Below are positions 17,819 to 26,206 of a stretch of DNA of 64,000 nucleotides, one piece after another. The position numbers and the translations under genes are program-made. This DNA comes from Ruminococcus sp. FC2018 (GTDB lineage: Bacteria > Bacillota > Clostridia > Oscillospirales > Ruminococcaceae). The notes under the pieces were generated by a model. That model was not told the DNA's origin. It did not search any database and saw only the letters and a program-made list of their open reading frames with translations. The DNA lies in contig NZ_JHXH01000004.1 of assembly GCF_000621805.1 (NCBI RefSeq), positions 122,563 to 186,562 of the forward strand. Direction: 5' to 3'. Position 1 is the stretch's first letter, and every line of letters starts with the position of its first letter.

Positions 17819-17860
17819 AAAAGCGTATATGTACATTTATTTGTACACATACGCTTTTTG
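17819..17860. terminator. terminator, TATGTAC-type hairpin
   Basis: AAAAGCGTATATGTAC / GTACACATACGCTTT with an 8-nt loop and one mismatch, then TTTG. Second member of the ATATGTAC hairpin pair; also suitable for the convergent ABC gene. Confidence 0.75.
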
Positions 17861-17884
17861 TTATTTGTTCGAAATTTTGTACAG

Positions 17885-19705
17885 TTAAGCTGTCTGGTCG
17901 AACTGCGAATTGTAAAGCTCGCTGTAGAATCCACCGAGAGCCATAAGCTCATCGTGGCTTCCCTGCTCGACTATATCGCCGTCACGCATTACCAGTATCA
18001 CGTCTGCATCTCTGATAGTTGAAAGTCTGTGAGCGATGATAAAGCTGGTCCTGCCCTTCATAAGATTATCCATAGCCTTCTGTATGCGTATCTCTGTTCT
18101 TGTATCCACAGAAGATGTTGCCTCGTCAAGAATCAGGATCTTGTTGTTGGCAAGGATAGCCCTTGCAATGGTAAGCAGCTGCTTTTGTCCCTGGGAAACA
18201 TTTGATGCTTCCTCGTTGAGCACCATATTGTAGCCGCCCGGCAGCGTCTCAATGAACCTGTGAACGTGTGCTGCCTTGGCTGCGGCGATAACTTCCTCGT
18301 CGGTAGCATCAAGCCTGCCGTAACGGATATTGTCCATTATTGTGCCGTTAAACAGCCAGGTGTCCTGCAATACCATTCCGAAAGCCTCACGCAGCTCAGA
18401 ACGGTCAAAGGAATTTATGTCATGTCCGTCTATCTTTATGCTGCCGCCGTTAAGGTCGTAAAAGCGCATCAGCAGCTTGACCAGGGTGGTCTTGCCTGCG
18501 CCCGTAGGTCCGACTATTGCGATCTTCTGACCATTCTTAACATCGGCAGAGAAATCGTGTATAATGATCTTTTCCGGGTCATATCCGAACTTGACATGGT
18601 CAAAAGTTACGTTTGCCATAACATCGCCAATAGCAACAGGAGCGTGATTTTCAGCCTTCTGAGGCTCCTCCTCTTCCTCAAGGAACTCGAAAACTCTTTC
18701 GGCTGCCGCAGCGGCAGACTGTACCATTGAGGATACCTGTGCCATCTGGGATATGGGCTGGGTGAAGTTTTTGACATACTGTATAAACGCCTGGATATCG
18801 CCCACCGTCATTGTGCCGTTCATAGCCTTTACAGCTCCCAGCACTGCAACCGCAACGTATCCCAGGTTGCCCACGAACATCATTACAGGCATCATCATTC
18901 CCGAGAAGAACTGGGAGCGCCATGCGGACTTGTAAAGCACCTCATTGGCTTTGTCAAACTCCTTAACGCTGGCATCTTCACGGTTAAACGCCTTGACAAC
19001 CATGTGTCCGCCATATATTTCCTCCACCTGACCGTTTACATGACCAAGGTATTCCTGCTGCTGCTTAAAGTATTTCTGGGAGTGTTTCATAACAACTCCC
19101 ATAATTATTCCGGAAACAGGCAGGATAGCTATTGCCACAAGGGTAAGGGTAGGCGAGATCGTAAGCATCATTATCAGCACACCGATTATGGTGGTGACAG
19201 AGGTTATAAGCTGAGTCACAGACTGGTTAAGGGACATACCCAGCGTGTCAACGTCGTTGGTAACTCTTGAAAGCACCTCGCCGTTGGTCTTTCTGTCAAA
19301 GTAATTCATTGGCAGACGGTTGATCTTTGCAGCAATATCCTTCCTCAGACGGTAGGATACATTCTGGGAAACGTTTGCCATAATAAGCCCCTGTAAGAGC
19401 TGCATAACAGCGGAAATAACATAAAGCCCAAGGAGTATGACAAGTATGGTGCCTATTTTCTGAAAATCTATGCCGCCTACGCCCTGTATCTTTTTAGTAA
19501 GACCTTCAAAGAGGGCATCTGTGGCTTTTGCGAGCACCTTTGGTCCAACTATGGAGAACACGGTGCTGCCCACAGCAAAAATGAACACGAAGAAGATTCC
19601 CAGCTTATACTTTGCAATGTACTTTATAAGCTTGCCCATGGACTTTTTAAAGTCCTTTGGTTTTTCGGTGACTACACCCGGAGGTCCGTGTCTGCGTGCT
19701 GCCAT
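17885..19705 (-). CDS. ABC exporter half-transporter (ATPase-competent partner)
   Basis: 606 residues: six membrane helices then an ATPase. Walker A GPTGAGKTT, Walker B ILILDEATSSVD with the catalytic Glu, and H-loop IIAHRLSTI are canonical; the signature is VSQGQ instead of LSGGQ. ATG at 19705 has AAGGGGG upstream and starts 1 bp after the partner's stop, so the in-frame start at 19738 is not needed. With the next gene it forms an MdlAB/BmrCD-type heterodimer exporting drugs, lipids or peptides. Confidence 0.88.
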   Translation of the reverse strand: MAARRHGPPGVVTEKPKDFKKSMGKLIKYIAKYKLGIFFVFIFAVGSTVFSIVGPKVLAKATDALFEGLTKKIQGVGGIDFQKIGTILVILLGLYVISAVMQLLQGLIMANVSQNVSYRLRKDIAAKINRLPMNYFDRKTNGEVLSRVTNDVDTLGMSLNQSVTQLITSVTTIIGVLIMMLTISPTLTLVAIAILPVSGIIMGVVMKHSQKYFKQQQEYLGHVNGQVEEIYGGHMVVKAFNREDASVKEFDKANEVLYKSAWRSQFFSGMMMPVMMFVGNLGYVAVAVLGAVKAMNGTMTVGDIQAFIQYVKNFTQPISQMAQVSSMVQSAAAAAERVFEFLEEEEEPQKAENHAPVAIGDVMANVTFDHVKFGYDPEKIIIHDFSADVKNGQKIAIVGPTGAGKTTLVKLLMRFYDLNGGSIKIDGHDINSFDRSELREAFGMVLQDTWLFNGTIMDNIRYGRLDATDEEVIAAAKAAHVHRFIETLPGGYNMVLNEEASNVSQGQKQLLTIARAILANNKILILDEATSSVDTRTEIRIQKAMDNLMKGRTSFIIAHRLSTIRDADVILVMRDGDIVEQGSHDELMALGGFYSELYNSQFDQTA

Positions 19706-19706
19706 A

Positions 19707-21986
19707 TCAGTCGCCCCCCTTTCTGCCTGCAAGCGCAAGCTGTTTGTTGTATTCTTCCTCTGAAAGCTGCGACTTTACGATCTGGTCGTAAACATCACAG
19801 GCGCCAATAAGCTCAAGGTGAGTTCCCTTTCCGGCGATCTTGCCGTCATCAAGAACGATTATCTCATCAGCATTCATTATGGTAACTATACGCTGGGCAA
19901 CAATTATTATCGTTGCATCCTTTACGTTCTCGCCCAACGCCTTACGCAGAGCAACGTCCGTCTTGAAATCAAGTGCGGAGAATGAATCGTCGAAAATAAG
20001 CACCTTCGGCTTCTTTGCAACGGCTCTTGCAATAGACAGTCTTTGCTTCTGACCGCCTGATACGTTTGTTCCGCCCTGGGATATCTCCGACTTGAATCCA
20101 TCGGGCTTTGCGGTTATGAACTCGGTCGCCTGAGCTATCTCGGCAGCTTTTTCAAGCTGCTCATGGGGAGCATCGGGGCAGCCAAAGGCAAGGTTTGAAT
20201 CTATATCGCCGCTGAAAAGTACACCCTTTTGCGGGACAAATCCGATAGCATCACGCAGGTTTTTCTGGGTGTAATCACGCACATCAACGCCGTCAATGGT
20301 TATCTTTCCTGCGGTAACATCGTAAAACCTCGGTATAAGATGGACAAGGGTGGATTTGCCGCTTCCGGTGCTTCCGATAATGGCAGTAGTCTTACCCTCT
20401 TGTGCTGTGAAATCAATATCTTCAAGCACATCTGCATCTGCATTGTTGTATCTGAAATTAACGTGGTCGAACTTGACAACGCCCTGAGTAATCTTTTTAT
20501 TGGGGTCAGCGTCCTCTTTATCCTTAATAGTACCCTCGCTTGAAAGCACCTCGTCCACACGCTCTGCTGCCACAGCAGCTCTTGGCAGGAACACGGATAT
20601 CATTGTCAGCATAAGGAAGGACATAATTATCATCATGGCGTATGTGATAAACGCTGTCATACTTCCCACCTGAAGCTTGCCAAGGTCGATCTGCTTGGCT
20701 GCTATCCACACAATAAGTATAGACACGCCGTTCATGACCAGCGTCATCGCCGGGAACATAAAGCTCATTGTCCTGTGGGTGAAAAGCATCGTCTTTGTCA
20801 GATCGCTGTTTGAACCGTCAAAGCGTTTCTCCTCATGCTTTTCTCTGGAAAACGCCCTTATAACAGGCAGACCCGTAAGTATCTCTCTTGTGACAAGGTT
20901 AAGGTTATCCACCTTTTTCTGCATGATCTTGAACTTAGGCATAGCAATGAACATAAGCAGACCGATAAGCAGAGAAACTGCTAAAACGGCAATTCCGATT
21001 ATCCATGTCATGCCCGAGTTTGTGTTGAGCACCCTTATCATTCCGCCAATGCCAAGTATAGGTGCATACAGGCACATTCTCAGCATTATGGTCAGCACCA
21101 TCTGTATCTGCTGGATGTCATTGGTGGAACGGGTGATAAGGCTTGAGGTGGAAAAGCTGTCCATTTCCTGATTGGAAAAGCTTATGACCTTCTTGAAAAC
21201 ACCCTTACGCAGGTCAAGTCCTATGCCGGCACCGATCCTTGCCGCAAGAAAGCCCACCAGTATGGTACAAAGCATTATTATGCCTGCCATGCCCAGCATT
21301 TTAAGTCCTGCTTTCCACAGATAGCTTTTTTCAAGGCTGTTAAGGTCAACGCCCAGCTTGTCATATTCACCCTGTACAAAGGCTTTTGCAGACTGCTCAA
21401 CGGTCATCTGGGACATTTCATCCATTTTCTTTGAGAAGTCCTCTCTGAATTTAAGACCTGTGCCGCCCATTTTCACCATGTCAAGCATGGTCTTATCATT
21501 TGCAATTTCAGCTGCCCCGGGCGCCATCTTCTCTGCGTTCCCCGGATTTTCTCCCTCGCCCTGAGGTGCGTTCTCAAGCTTTGTGCGGCTTGCAAACGAA
21601 TAAACTGCCACTGTGGTCTGCATCGCCTTGTCAAGCTCATCCAGCTTTTTGCTGTCGTCCGTGGTAAGCTTGTATACCTTTCCCTTTGGCACACTGTCTT
21701 TCAGCGGAACAATATCGGTATCCTTTATCGAGTCGATAAGCTGGTAACATTCCTGTGTGAGCTTTTGCTCATCATCTGTCATAAAGACCTTTATGTCGTC
21801 CAGCGTCTGCTGTGATATGACCTTAGGCGATGGCCTGTCCACGCCCTTTTGCATTATTCCCGTATCCACTATGTCGGCGGTATAATCGGGAAGCGCAAGG
21901 TCACACAGTGCCTGCACCACCAACAGCAACAGCACCGCAAGGCACTGAAGCTTATATCGGCTCAGATATTTCAATAGTTTGCCCAT
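19707..21986 (-). CDS. ABC exporter half-transporter with degenerate ATP site and large loop
   Basis: 759 residues. Helix 1 (~13-33) is followed by an extra ~180-residue segment before the second helix, predicted outside the cell, unlike the partner. The ATPase has Walker A GSTGSGKST and signature VSGGQKQRLSIARA, but Walker B reads VLIFDDSFSALD (Asp for the catalytic Glu) and the H-loop IVAQRIVTI (Gln for His). Thus one of the two composite ATP sites should be non-hydrolytic, as known for heterodimeric exporters. Confidence 0.88.
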   Translation of the reverse strand: MGKLLKYLSRYKLQCLAVLLLLVVQALCDLALPDYTADIVDTGIMQKGVDRPSPKVISQQTLDDIKVFMTDDEQKLTQECYQLIDSIKDTDIVPLKDSVPKGKVYKLTTDDSKKLDELDKAMQTTVAVYSFASRTKLENAPQGEGENPGNAEKMAPGAAEIANDKTMLDMVKMGGTGLKFREDFSKKMDEMSQMTVEQSAKAFVQGEYDKLGVDLNSLEKSYLWKAGLKMLGMAGIIMLCTILVGFLAARIGAGIGLDLRKGVFKKVISFSNQEMDSFSTSSLITRSTNDIQQIQMVLTIMLRMCLYAPILGIGGMIRVLNTNSGMTWIIGIAVLAVSLLIGLLMFIAMPKFKIMQKKVDNLNLVTREILTGLPVIRAFSREKHEEKRFDGSNSDLTKTMLFTHRTMSFMFPAMTLVMNGVSILIVWIAAKQIDLGKLQVGSMTAFITYAMMIIMSFLMLTMISVFLPRAAVAAERVDEVLSSEGTIKDKEDADPNKKITQGVVKFDHVNFRYNNADADVLEDIDFTAQEGKTTAIIGSTGSGKSTLVHLIPRFYDVTAGKITIDGVDVRDYTQKNLRDAIGFVPQKGVLFSGDIDSNLAFGCPDAPHEQLEKAAEIAQATEFITAKPDGFKSEISQGGTNVSGGQKQRLSIARAVAKKPKVLIFDDSFSALDFKTDVALRKALGENVKDATIIIVAQRIVTIMNADEIIVLDDGKIAGKGTHLELIGACDVYDQIVKSQLSEEEYNKQLALAGRKGGD

Positions 21987-22105
21987 TTTTCCTCTCCTTA
22001 CTGAATGTCGCTGTTCTGCCGGGGATCCGATATGTAAAAAATTTCACTTTCACCATTGCAAAAACGCCCTTAACAGCTTATAAGCCCACATTTACATACA
22101 ATTCA

Positions 22106-22134
22106 ATGCTACACTATTTTAATCATTAAGTCAA
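22106..22134 (-). promoter_or_regulatory. promoter of the ABC exporter operon
   Basis: Minus strand TTGACT (22129-22134), 17 bp, TAGCAT (22106-22111). A rightward TTGATT-17-TATAAT lies at ~22209-22237 for the next gene. Confidence 0.5.
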
Positions 22135-22269
22135 CAATTTCACTGACGAATTTCAGTAATAGCGGCAGCAATCTTTTTGTGTATTATTCACATATCGCCC
22201 CTGCCCCTTGATTATTTTGAAAAAATGCTGTATAATATTACAAATGTATCATCTTAACGGAGGGATAGT

Positions 22270-23034
22270 ATGCATATGAATTATCAACCGACTGTTGACT
22301 ACGGACTGCCGAAAATACAAGTTCCCGGCGGATATCTGATGTATGCCATATTTCTTCCGGCAATAGGGCTTTTTCTGGAGCGATATGCTTATTCCGCAAA
22401 GATAGCAATGATACACTGGGCTTTGGTGCTGATACTTATGCCCATCAGCTGTGCCCTTGACAAGCGTATGCTGGAAAAGCACGATGTAAACACCATAACC
22501 CTCGGTAAGACCTATCTTTTCCCGCCCCTTTACATCTTCAGAAGACAGGTCCTTGTCCGCAAAGAAGCGGCACTGTGCATCGCCTGCATTATTCTTTGCG
22601 TGGGAGCGGTCTTTACCAACGGATTTGTTAAAGGTCTCAGGATAAATAACGATATAATGCCCGACGTTGTGCAAAATAGCAGTTTCAGCCAGCTGAACAA
22701 CTTTTCCGGCTCAACGCTGACAACTGTGGGCGAATGCCTTAAAGCATATTCCAGCGAGGAGCTGAAGTGGAACTCCGAAAAAACAGATTACGGATTTGAG
22801 GTAACTGCCCAGGGAAAGCATAACAACAAATGCTTTTCCATGGTGTTTGTGGTGGAGTTTGACGGCTTTACCTATCACGATTTCTATATTGACAAAATCC
22901 TTGAAAACGACCGGGAGCTTGATAAGGACAGCAAAACAGAAGTGCTTGACCAGTGCTTTATAAAGTACGAGACCGACAAAAAAGAGGGCAGATCTTCCGG
23001 CAGATCAAGCTCATCAGAAACCGACAGCCGGTAA
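22270..23034 (+). CDS. membrane protein with C-terminal soluble domain, unknown
   Basis: 254 residues. Three to four hydrophobic segments in the first ~125 residues (GYLMYAIFLPAIGLFL; IHWALVLILMPISCAL; AALCIACIILCVGAVFTNGF), then a soluble part (~130-240) and a Ser/Arg tail. GGAGGG lies 5 nt before the ATG. No family recognised; not linked to neighbours. Confidence 0.75.
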   Translation: MHMNYQPTVDYGLPKIQVPGGYLMYAIFLPAIGLFLERYAYSAKIAMIHWALVLILMPISCALDKRMLEKHDVNTITLGKTYLFPPLYIFRRQVLVRKEAALCIACIILCVGAVFTNGFVKGLRINNDIMPDVVQNSSFSQLNNFSGSTLTTVGECLKAYSSEELKWNSEKTDYGFEVTAQGKHNNKCFSMVFVVEFDGFTYHDFYIDKILENDRELDKDSKTEVLDQCFIKYETDKKEGRSSGRSSSSETDSR

Positions 23035-23054
23035 CAAGGAGATGTGATGCGCAT

Positions 23055-23138
23055 ATGTCTTCGGAGTTTGAGTTCAACAAGCCCACCGACTGCATCGTAA
23101 ACTCTGTCCACGTTATGCCTTTGACGCAGGAGAACTGA
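23055..23138 (+). CDS. possible 27-aa ORF in the gap before rplM
   Basis: Starts MSSEFEFNKPTDC and ends in PLTQEN. AAGGAG is 13-14 nt upstream, a long spacing, so translation is doubtful. A hairpin (AACAGC ... GCTGTT, 23152-23187) follows without a good T run. The rest of 23140-23295 is purine-rich and shows no feature. Confidence 0.25.
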   Translation: MSSEFEFNKPTDCIVNSVHVMPLTQEN

Positions 23139-23298
23139 GAAATAAACACAAAAAACAGCTCTGAAACCGCTTGTTTTCAGGGCTGTTAATATATCGTTAA
23201 AAAGTGAAATGGAAAACGAGAAATCGAGAGAAACGAAGAAAAACAGAGAGATTTAAAGAGAATGAGGGATATAAATTAAAAATTCGCTTGTTTAGCCC

Positions 23299-23327
23299 TT
23301 GACTTTTACAAGGACATTCTGTATAAT
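23299..23327 (+). promoter_or_regulatory. promoter of rplM-rpsI
   Basis: TTGACT (23299-23304), 17 bp, TATAAT (23322-23327). Confidence 0.8.
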
Positions 23328-23333
23328 GGACAA

Positions 23334-23380
23334 TGTTGCGAGTCCGCAGTATGTCCTGCGGAAACTAACTAACCAAAATT
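23334..23380 (+). promoter_or_regulatory. probable L13 leader (autoregulatory)
   Basis: The short leader contains GCGAGTCCGCAGTATGTCCT with the stem CCGCAG/CTGCGG and a downstream AACTAACTAACC. This fits my memory of the Firmicutes L13 leader, which represses rplM-rpsI when L13 is in excess. Not checked against the covariance model. Confidence 0.6.
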
Positions 23381-23396
23381 GAACGGAGGAAAACAT

Positions 23397-23825
23397 ATGT
23401 CAACTTATATGCCTAAGGCTGCAGATATCAGCCGCACATGGTATATCCTGGACGCAGAAGGTCAGTCCCTGGGTAGAGTTGCTGCTAAGGCTGCTCACAT
23501 TCTTCGTGGCAAACACAAGCCAACTTTCGCACCACACGCTGACTGCGGCGACCATGTTATCATCATCAACACAGACAAGGCTGTTCTCACAGGAAACAAG
23601 CTTGAGGACAAGTATTACAGATGGCACACAGGCTGGATCGGCGGTCTGAAGGAGATCAAGTATTCCAAGCTTATGGCTGAGGAATCTGACAGAGCCATGA
23701 CCATTGCCGTAACAGGAATGCTGCCTCACAACTCTTTGGGCAGAGCCTGCGCTAAGAGACTCAGAGTATACAAGGGTGCAGAGCACAACAACGCTGCTCA
23801 GAAGCCTGTAAAATACGAACTGTAA
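23397..23825 (+). CDS. rplM: 50S ribosomal protein L13
   Basis: 142 residues starting MSTYMPKAADISRTWYILDA; GRVAAKAAHILRGKHKP, HADCGDHVIIINTDK and MLPHNSLGR are L13 signatures. ATG 23397 has CGGAGG 7 nt upstream; the in-frame start at 23379 precedes that site. Early 50S assembly protein. Confidence 0.97.
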   Translation: MSTYMPKAADISRTWYILDAEGQSLGRVAAKAAHILRGKHKPTFAPHADCGDHVIIINTDKAVLTGNKLEDKYYRWHTGWIGGLKEIKYSKLMAEESDRAMTIAVTGMLPHNSLGRACAKRLRVYKGAEHNNAAQKPVKYEL

Positions 23826-23843
23826 TTGAAAGGAGCAATATAG

Positions 23844-24245
23844 ATGTACGAATCAAAGAAGCCATATTTTTATGGTACCGGAAGAAGAAAGCATTCTGTT
23901 GCCCGTGTTCGTGTTTACGAGGGAACAGGTAAAGTTACAATAAACGGAAGAGATATTGACGATTATTTCGGACTTGAAACACTCAAGCTGATCGTTCGTC
24001 AGCCATTCGGAGTTACCAACACCGTTGACAAGTACGACATCGTTTGCACAGTTGCAGGCGGCGGAGTTACAGGTCAGGCAGGTGCTATCAGACACGGTCT
24101 TTCAAGAGCTCTGCTTCAGGCAAGCGACGATTTCCGTCCCCTTCTCAAGAAGGAAGGCTTCCTGACAAGAGACCCAAGAATGAAGGAAAGAAAGAAGTAC
24201 GGCTTGAAAGCTGCTCGTCGTGCTCCTCAGTTCTCAAAGAGATAA
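23844..24245 (+). CDS. rpsI: 30S ribosomal protein S9
   Basis: 133 residues with [37 protein letters not shown] and the C-terminal RRAPQFSKR that reaches the P-site tRNA. Co-transcribed with rplM as usual. Confidence 0.97.
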   Translation: MYESKKPYFYGTGRRKHSVARVRVYEGTGKVTINGRDIDDYFGLETLKLIVRQPFGVTNTVDKYDIVCTVAGGGVTGQAGAIRHGLSRALLQASDDFRPLLKKEGFLTRDPRMKERKKYGLKAARRAPQFSKR

Positions 24246-24339
24246 TCTTCACTTTCTCAATTCGCCGTATTTTTGGCACTTTTCAGACCTTGCAAATTCT
24301 TCATGGTCTTTGTCTGGTCTTTATCGAAAGTTTTTTAAT

Positions 24340-24371
24340 ATCCGTCCCGATCTGTCGGGGCGGATTTTTTT
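24340..24371 (+). terminator. terminator of rplM-rpsI
   Basis: ATCCGTCCCGA / TCGGGGCGGAT, loop TCTG, T run. Bases 24246-24339 hold nothing recognised. Confidence 0.85.
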
Positions 24372-24384
24372 ATACTTCAGCATA

Positions 24385-24428
24385 CAAGAAAAGCGGAACA
24401 TCGGTGATAGCCGGCATTCCGCTTTAAT
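24385..24428 (-). terminator. terminator of the metY transcript
   Basis: Minus strand AAAGCGGAA ... TTCCGCTTT with an inner CCGGC/..CGG pairing, then TCTTGT. It lies after the cysK remnant, so it probably ended a former metY-cysK operon. Confidence 0.55.
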
Positions 24429-24435
24429 TATTATC

Positions 24436-24543
24436 TCATTGTGTTAACAATGGTGTTGAATAGTATCTGTTACAGCTGTCAGGAAGAAGGGCAACAATAG
24501 TTTCGTCACGGGGATAGCATTGTATTATGATCTTCTTTTGCTC
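24436..24543 (-). pseudogene. cysK: remnant of cysteine synthase (C-terminal end only)
   Basis: Directly after the metY stop one minus-strand frame reads DETIVALLPDSCNRYYSTP and ends LLTQ-stop. This matches the C-terminal end of CysK/CysM proteins (KTIVxLLPDTGxRYLSTPLF). The remaining ~280 residues, including the PLP lysine, are missing, so it is a deletion remnant. A CysK would have acted with or beside MetY in sulfide assimilation. Confidence 0.7.
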
Positions 24544-24545
24544 TT

Positions 24546-25826
24546 TTATCTGATAGCCGCAAATCCGTTTTCAAGGTCAGCGATTATGTCGTCAATATGC
24601 TCGGTACCGATAGAGAGCCTGATAGTGTTCCGGTTGATACCTGCATCAATCAGCTCCTTCTCTGAAAGCTGCGAATGTGTGGTAGATGCAGGGTGGATAA
24701 CCAGAGACTTAACATCAGCTACGTTGGCAAGCAGCGAGAATATCTTGAGTGCGTCGATGAACTTCCACGCCTCCTCTTTTCCGCCCTTGATATCAAAGGT
24801 AAATATGGATCCACCGCCATTTTTAAAATACCGATTATAAAGGTTGTGCTGGGGATGATCCGGAAGTGACGGATGGTTCACCTTTTCAACAAGCGGATTT
24901 GACGCAAGATAATCAACGACCTTCTTTGTATTCTCTGCATGACGCTCAAGTCTGAGTGAAAGGGTCTCTATGCCCTGCAAAAGCAGGAATGCATTAAACG
25001 GTGAGATCGCAGCACCGGTATCACGTAGAAGGATAGCTCTGATATATGTCACAAATGCTGCCGGACCTGCTGCTGCGGTAAAAGATACACCGTGATAGCT
25101 CGGATTAGGAGCAGCGATACCGGGGAATTTTTCAGCTGTCCAGTTGAACTTGCCCGAGTCAATAATAACACCGCCAAGTGTAGTTCCGTGACCGCCGAGG
25201 AACTTTGTTGCAGAGTGAACAACTATGTCCGCACCAAGCTCGATAGGCTTGATAAGAAACGGTGTACCGAAAGTGTTGTCGATAACAAGCGGAATGTTAT
25301 GCTCGTGTGCGATCTTGCTGAGTGCCTCAATATCAGGGATATCGCTGTTGGGATTACCAAGTGTTTCAATAAAGATAGCCTTTGTTTCGGGCTTTATAGC
25401 TGCACTTACCTCATCAAGCGCATGTATATCCACAAAGGTCGTGTCGATACCGTAAAGCGGAAGTGTATGCGCAAGCAGGTTAAAGCTGCCGCCATAGATA
25501 GTCTTTTGTGCAACAATATGCTCGCCCTTTCCTGCGAGAGCCTCAATGGTATAGCTGATCGCTGCCGCACCTGATGCAACTGCAAGTGCTGCGACACCGC
25601 CCTCAAGAGCTGCTACTCTTTTTTCGAGAACGTCCTGAGTTGAGTTGGTTAATCTGCCGTAGATATTGCCTGCATCAGCAAGACCAAAACGTGCTGCTGC
25701 GTGCTCGGAATTATGGAATACGTATGATGTGGTCTGATAGATAGGCACCGCCCTTGAATCTGTTGCGGGGTCTGCCTGTTCCTGTCCAACGTGAAGCTGT
25801 AATGTTTCAAATCTATAATTGCTCAT
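24546..25826 (-). CDS. metY: O-acetylhomoserine sulfhydrylase / aminocarboxypropyltransferase
   Basis: 426 residues, Cys/Met-metabolism PLP family. PLP lysine in VVHSATKFLGGHGTTLGG; opening RFETLQLHVGQEQADPATDSRAVPIYQTTSYVF is typical of MetY. Makes homocysteine from O-acetylhomoserine and sulfide. Its ~180-nt leader holds a cysteine-rich ORF, and its promoter shares an operator with suf. Confidence 0.93.
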   Translation of the reverse strand: MSNYRFETLQLHVGQEQADPATDSRAVPIYQTTSYVFHNSEHAAARFGLADAGNIYGRLTNSTQDVLEKRVAALEGGVAALAVASGAAAISYTIEALAGKGEHIVAQKTIYGGSFNLLAHTLPLYGIDTTFVDIHALDEVSAAIKPETKAIFIETLGNPNSDIPDIEALSKIAHEHNIPLVIDNTFGTPFLIKPIELGADIVVHSATKFLGGHGTTLGGVIIDSGKFNWTAEKFPGIAAPNPSYHGVSFTAAAGPAAFVTYIRAILLRDTGAAISPFNAFLLLQGIETLSLRLERHAENTKKVVDYLASNPLVEKVNHPSLPDHPQHNLYNRYFKNGGGSIFTFDIKGGKEEAWKFIDALKIFSLLANVADVKSLVIHPASTTHSQLSEKELIDAGINRNTIRLSIGTEHIDDIIADLENGFAAIR

Positions 25827-25878
25827 AAGTCTTTACTCCTTTTATAATGAATGTGTTTATTCTTTTATCTCTCGCCTC

Positions 25879-25953
25879 TTACTTCTTACATCCAATACAC
25901 ATTCGTCCGCAGCAGTAATTATTTCGGATAAGCACAGTAAAAATAATCGTCAT
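25879..25953 (-). CDS. 24-aa cysteine-rich leader peptide upstream of metY
   Basis: ATG preceded by AAAGGAG at 8 nt. The peptide has a hydrophobic start (MTIIFTVLIRNNY) and ends CCGRMCIGCKK, four cysteines in nine residues. It lies between the metY promoter and metY, 52 bp before the metY start. Two roles fit: a cysteine-sensing leader whose translation affects metY, or a small metal/sulfur-binding protein. The upstream distance and good ribosome site argue that it is translated. Confidence 0.6.
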   Translation of the reverse strand: MTIIFTVLIRNNYCCGRMCIGCKK

Positions 25954-26009
25954 TATCAGCACTCCTTTGTGTGTGTAAAACCTATTTCCTATCAGATTGG
26001 TATGTTTTA

Positions 26010-26042
26010 AGTATAGCTCAAAAATCCTACAAAGTCAATAGG
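26010..26042 (-). promoter_or_regulatory. metY promoter with overlapping operator
   Basis: Minus strand TTGACT (26033-26038), 17 bp, TATACT (26010-26015). The -35 box lies inside CCTATTGACTTTGTAGG (26026-26042), which recurs at the suf promoter with one change. CCTATCAGATTGGTATG (25988-26004 region, as read on the plus strand) is a possible further half-related site. Confidence 0.7.
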
Positions 26043-26108
26043 AAATACTGTACAAAGAAACACAATATAAGCCTACCGATGTTGTATGATATTATAAAAG
26101 TCTTGATA

Positions 26109-26143
26109 AACCTATTGACTTGGTAGGTTTTTAATGTTAAAAT
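26109..26143 (+). promoter_or_regulatory. suf operon promoter with overlapping operator
   Basis: TTGACT (26115-26120), 17 bp, TAAAAT (26138-26143). Operator AAACCTATTGACTTGG-TAGGTTT (26109-26131) is an imperfect inverted repeat (AAACCTA/TAGGTTT) covering the -35 box. CCTATTGACTTGGTAGG differs from the metY operator at one base. An Rrf2-type (IscR/CymR-like) repressor is the likely reader. Confidence 0.7.
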
Positions 26144-26206
26144 GCTTGTATACCATAGTGTGATGGTAGGAATTATACATAGCTTTATAAATTCAGGAGG
26201 ATGAAT

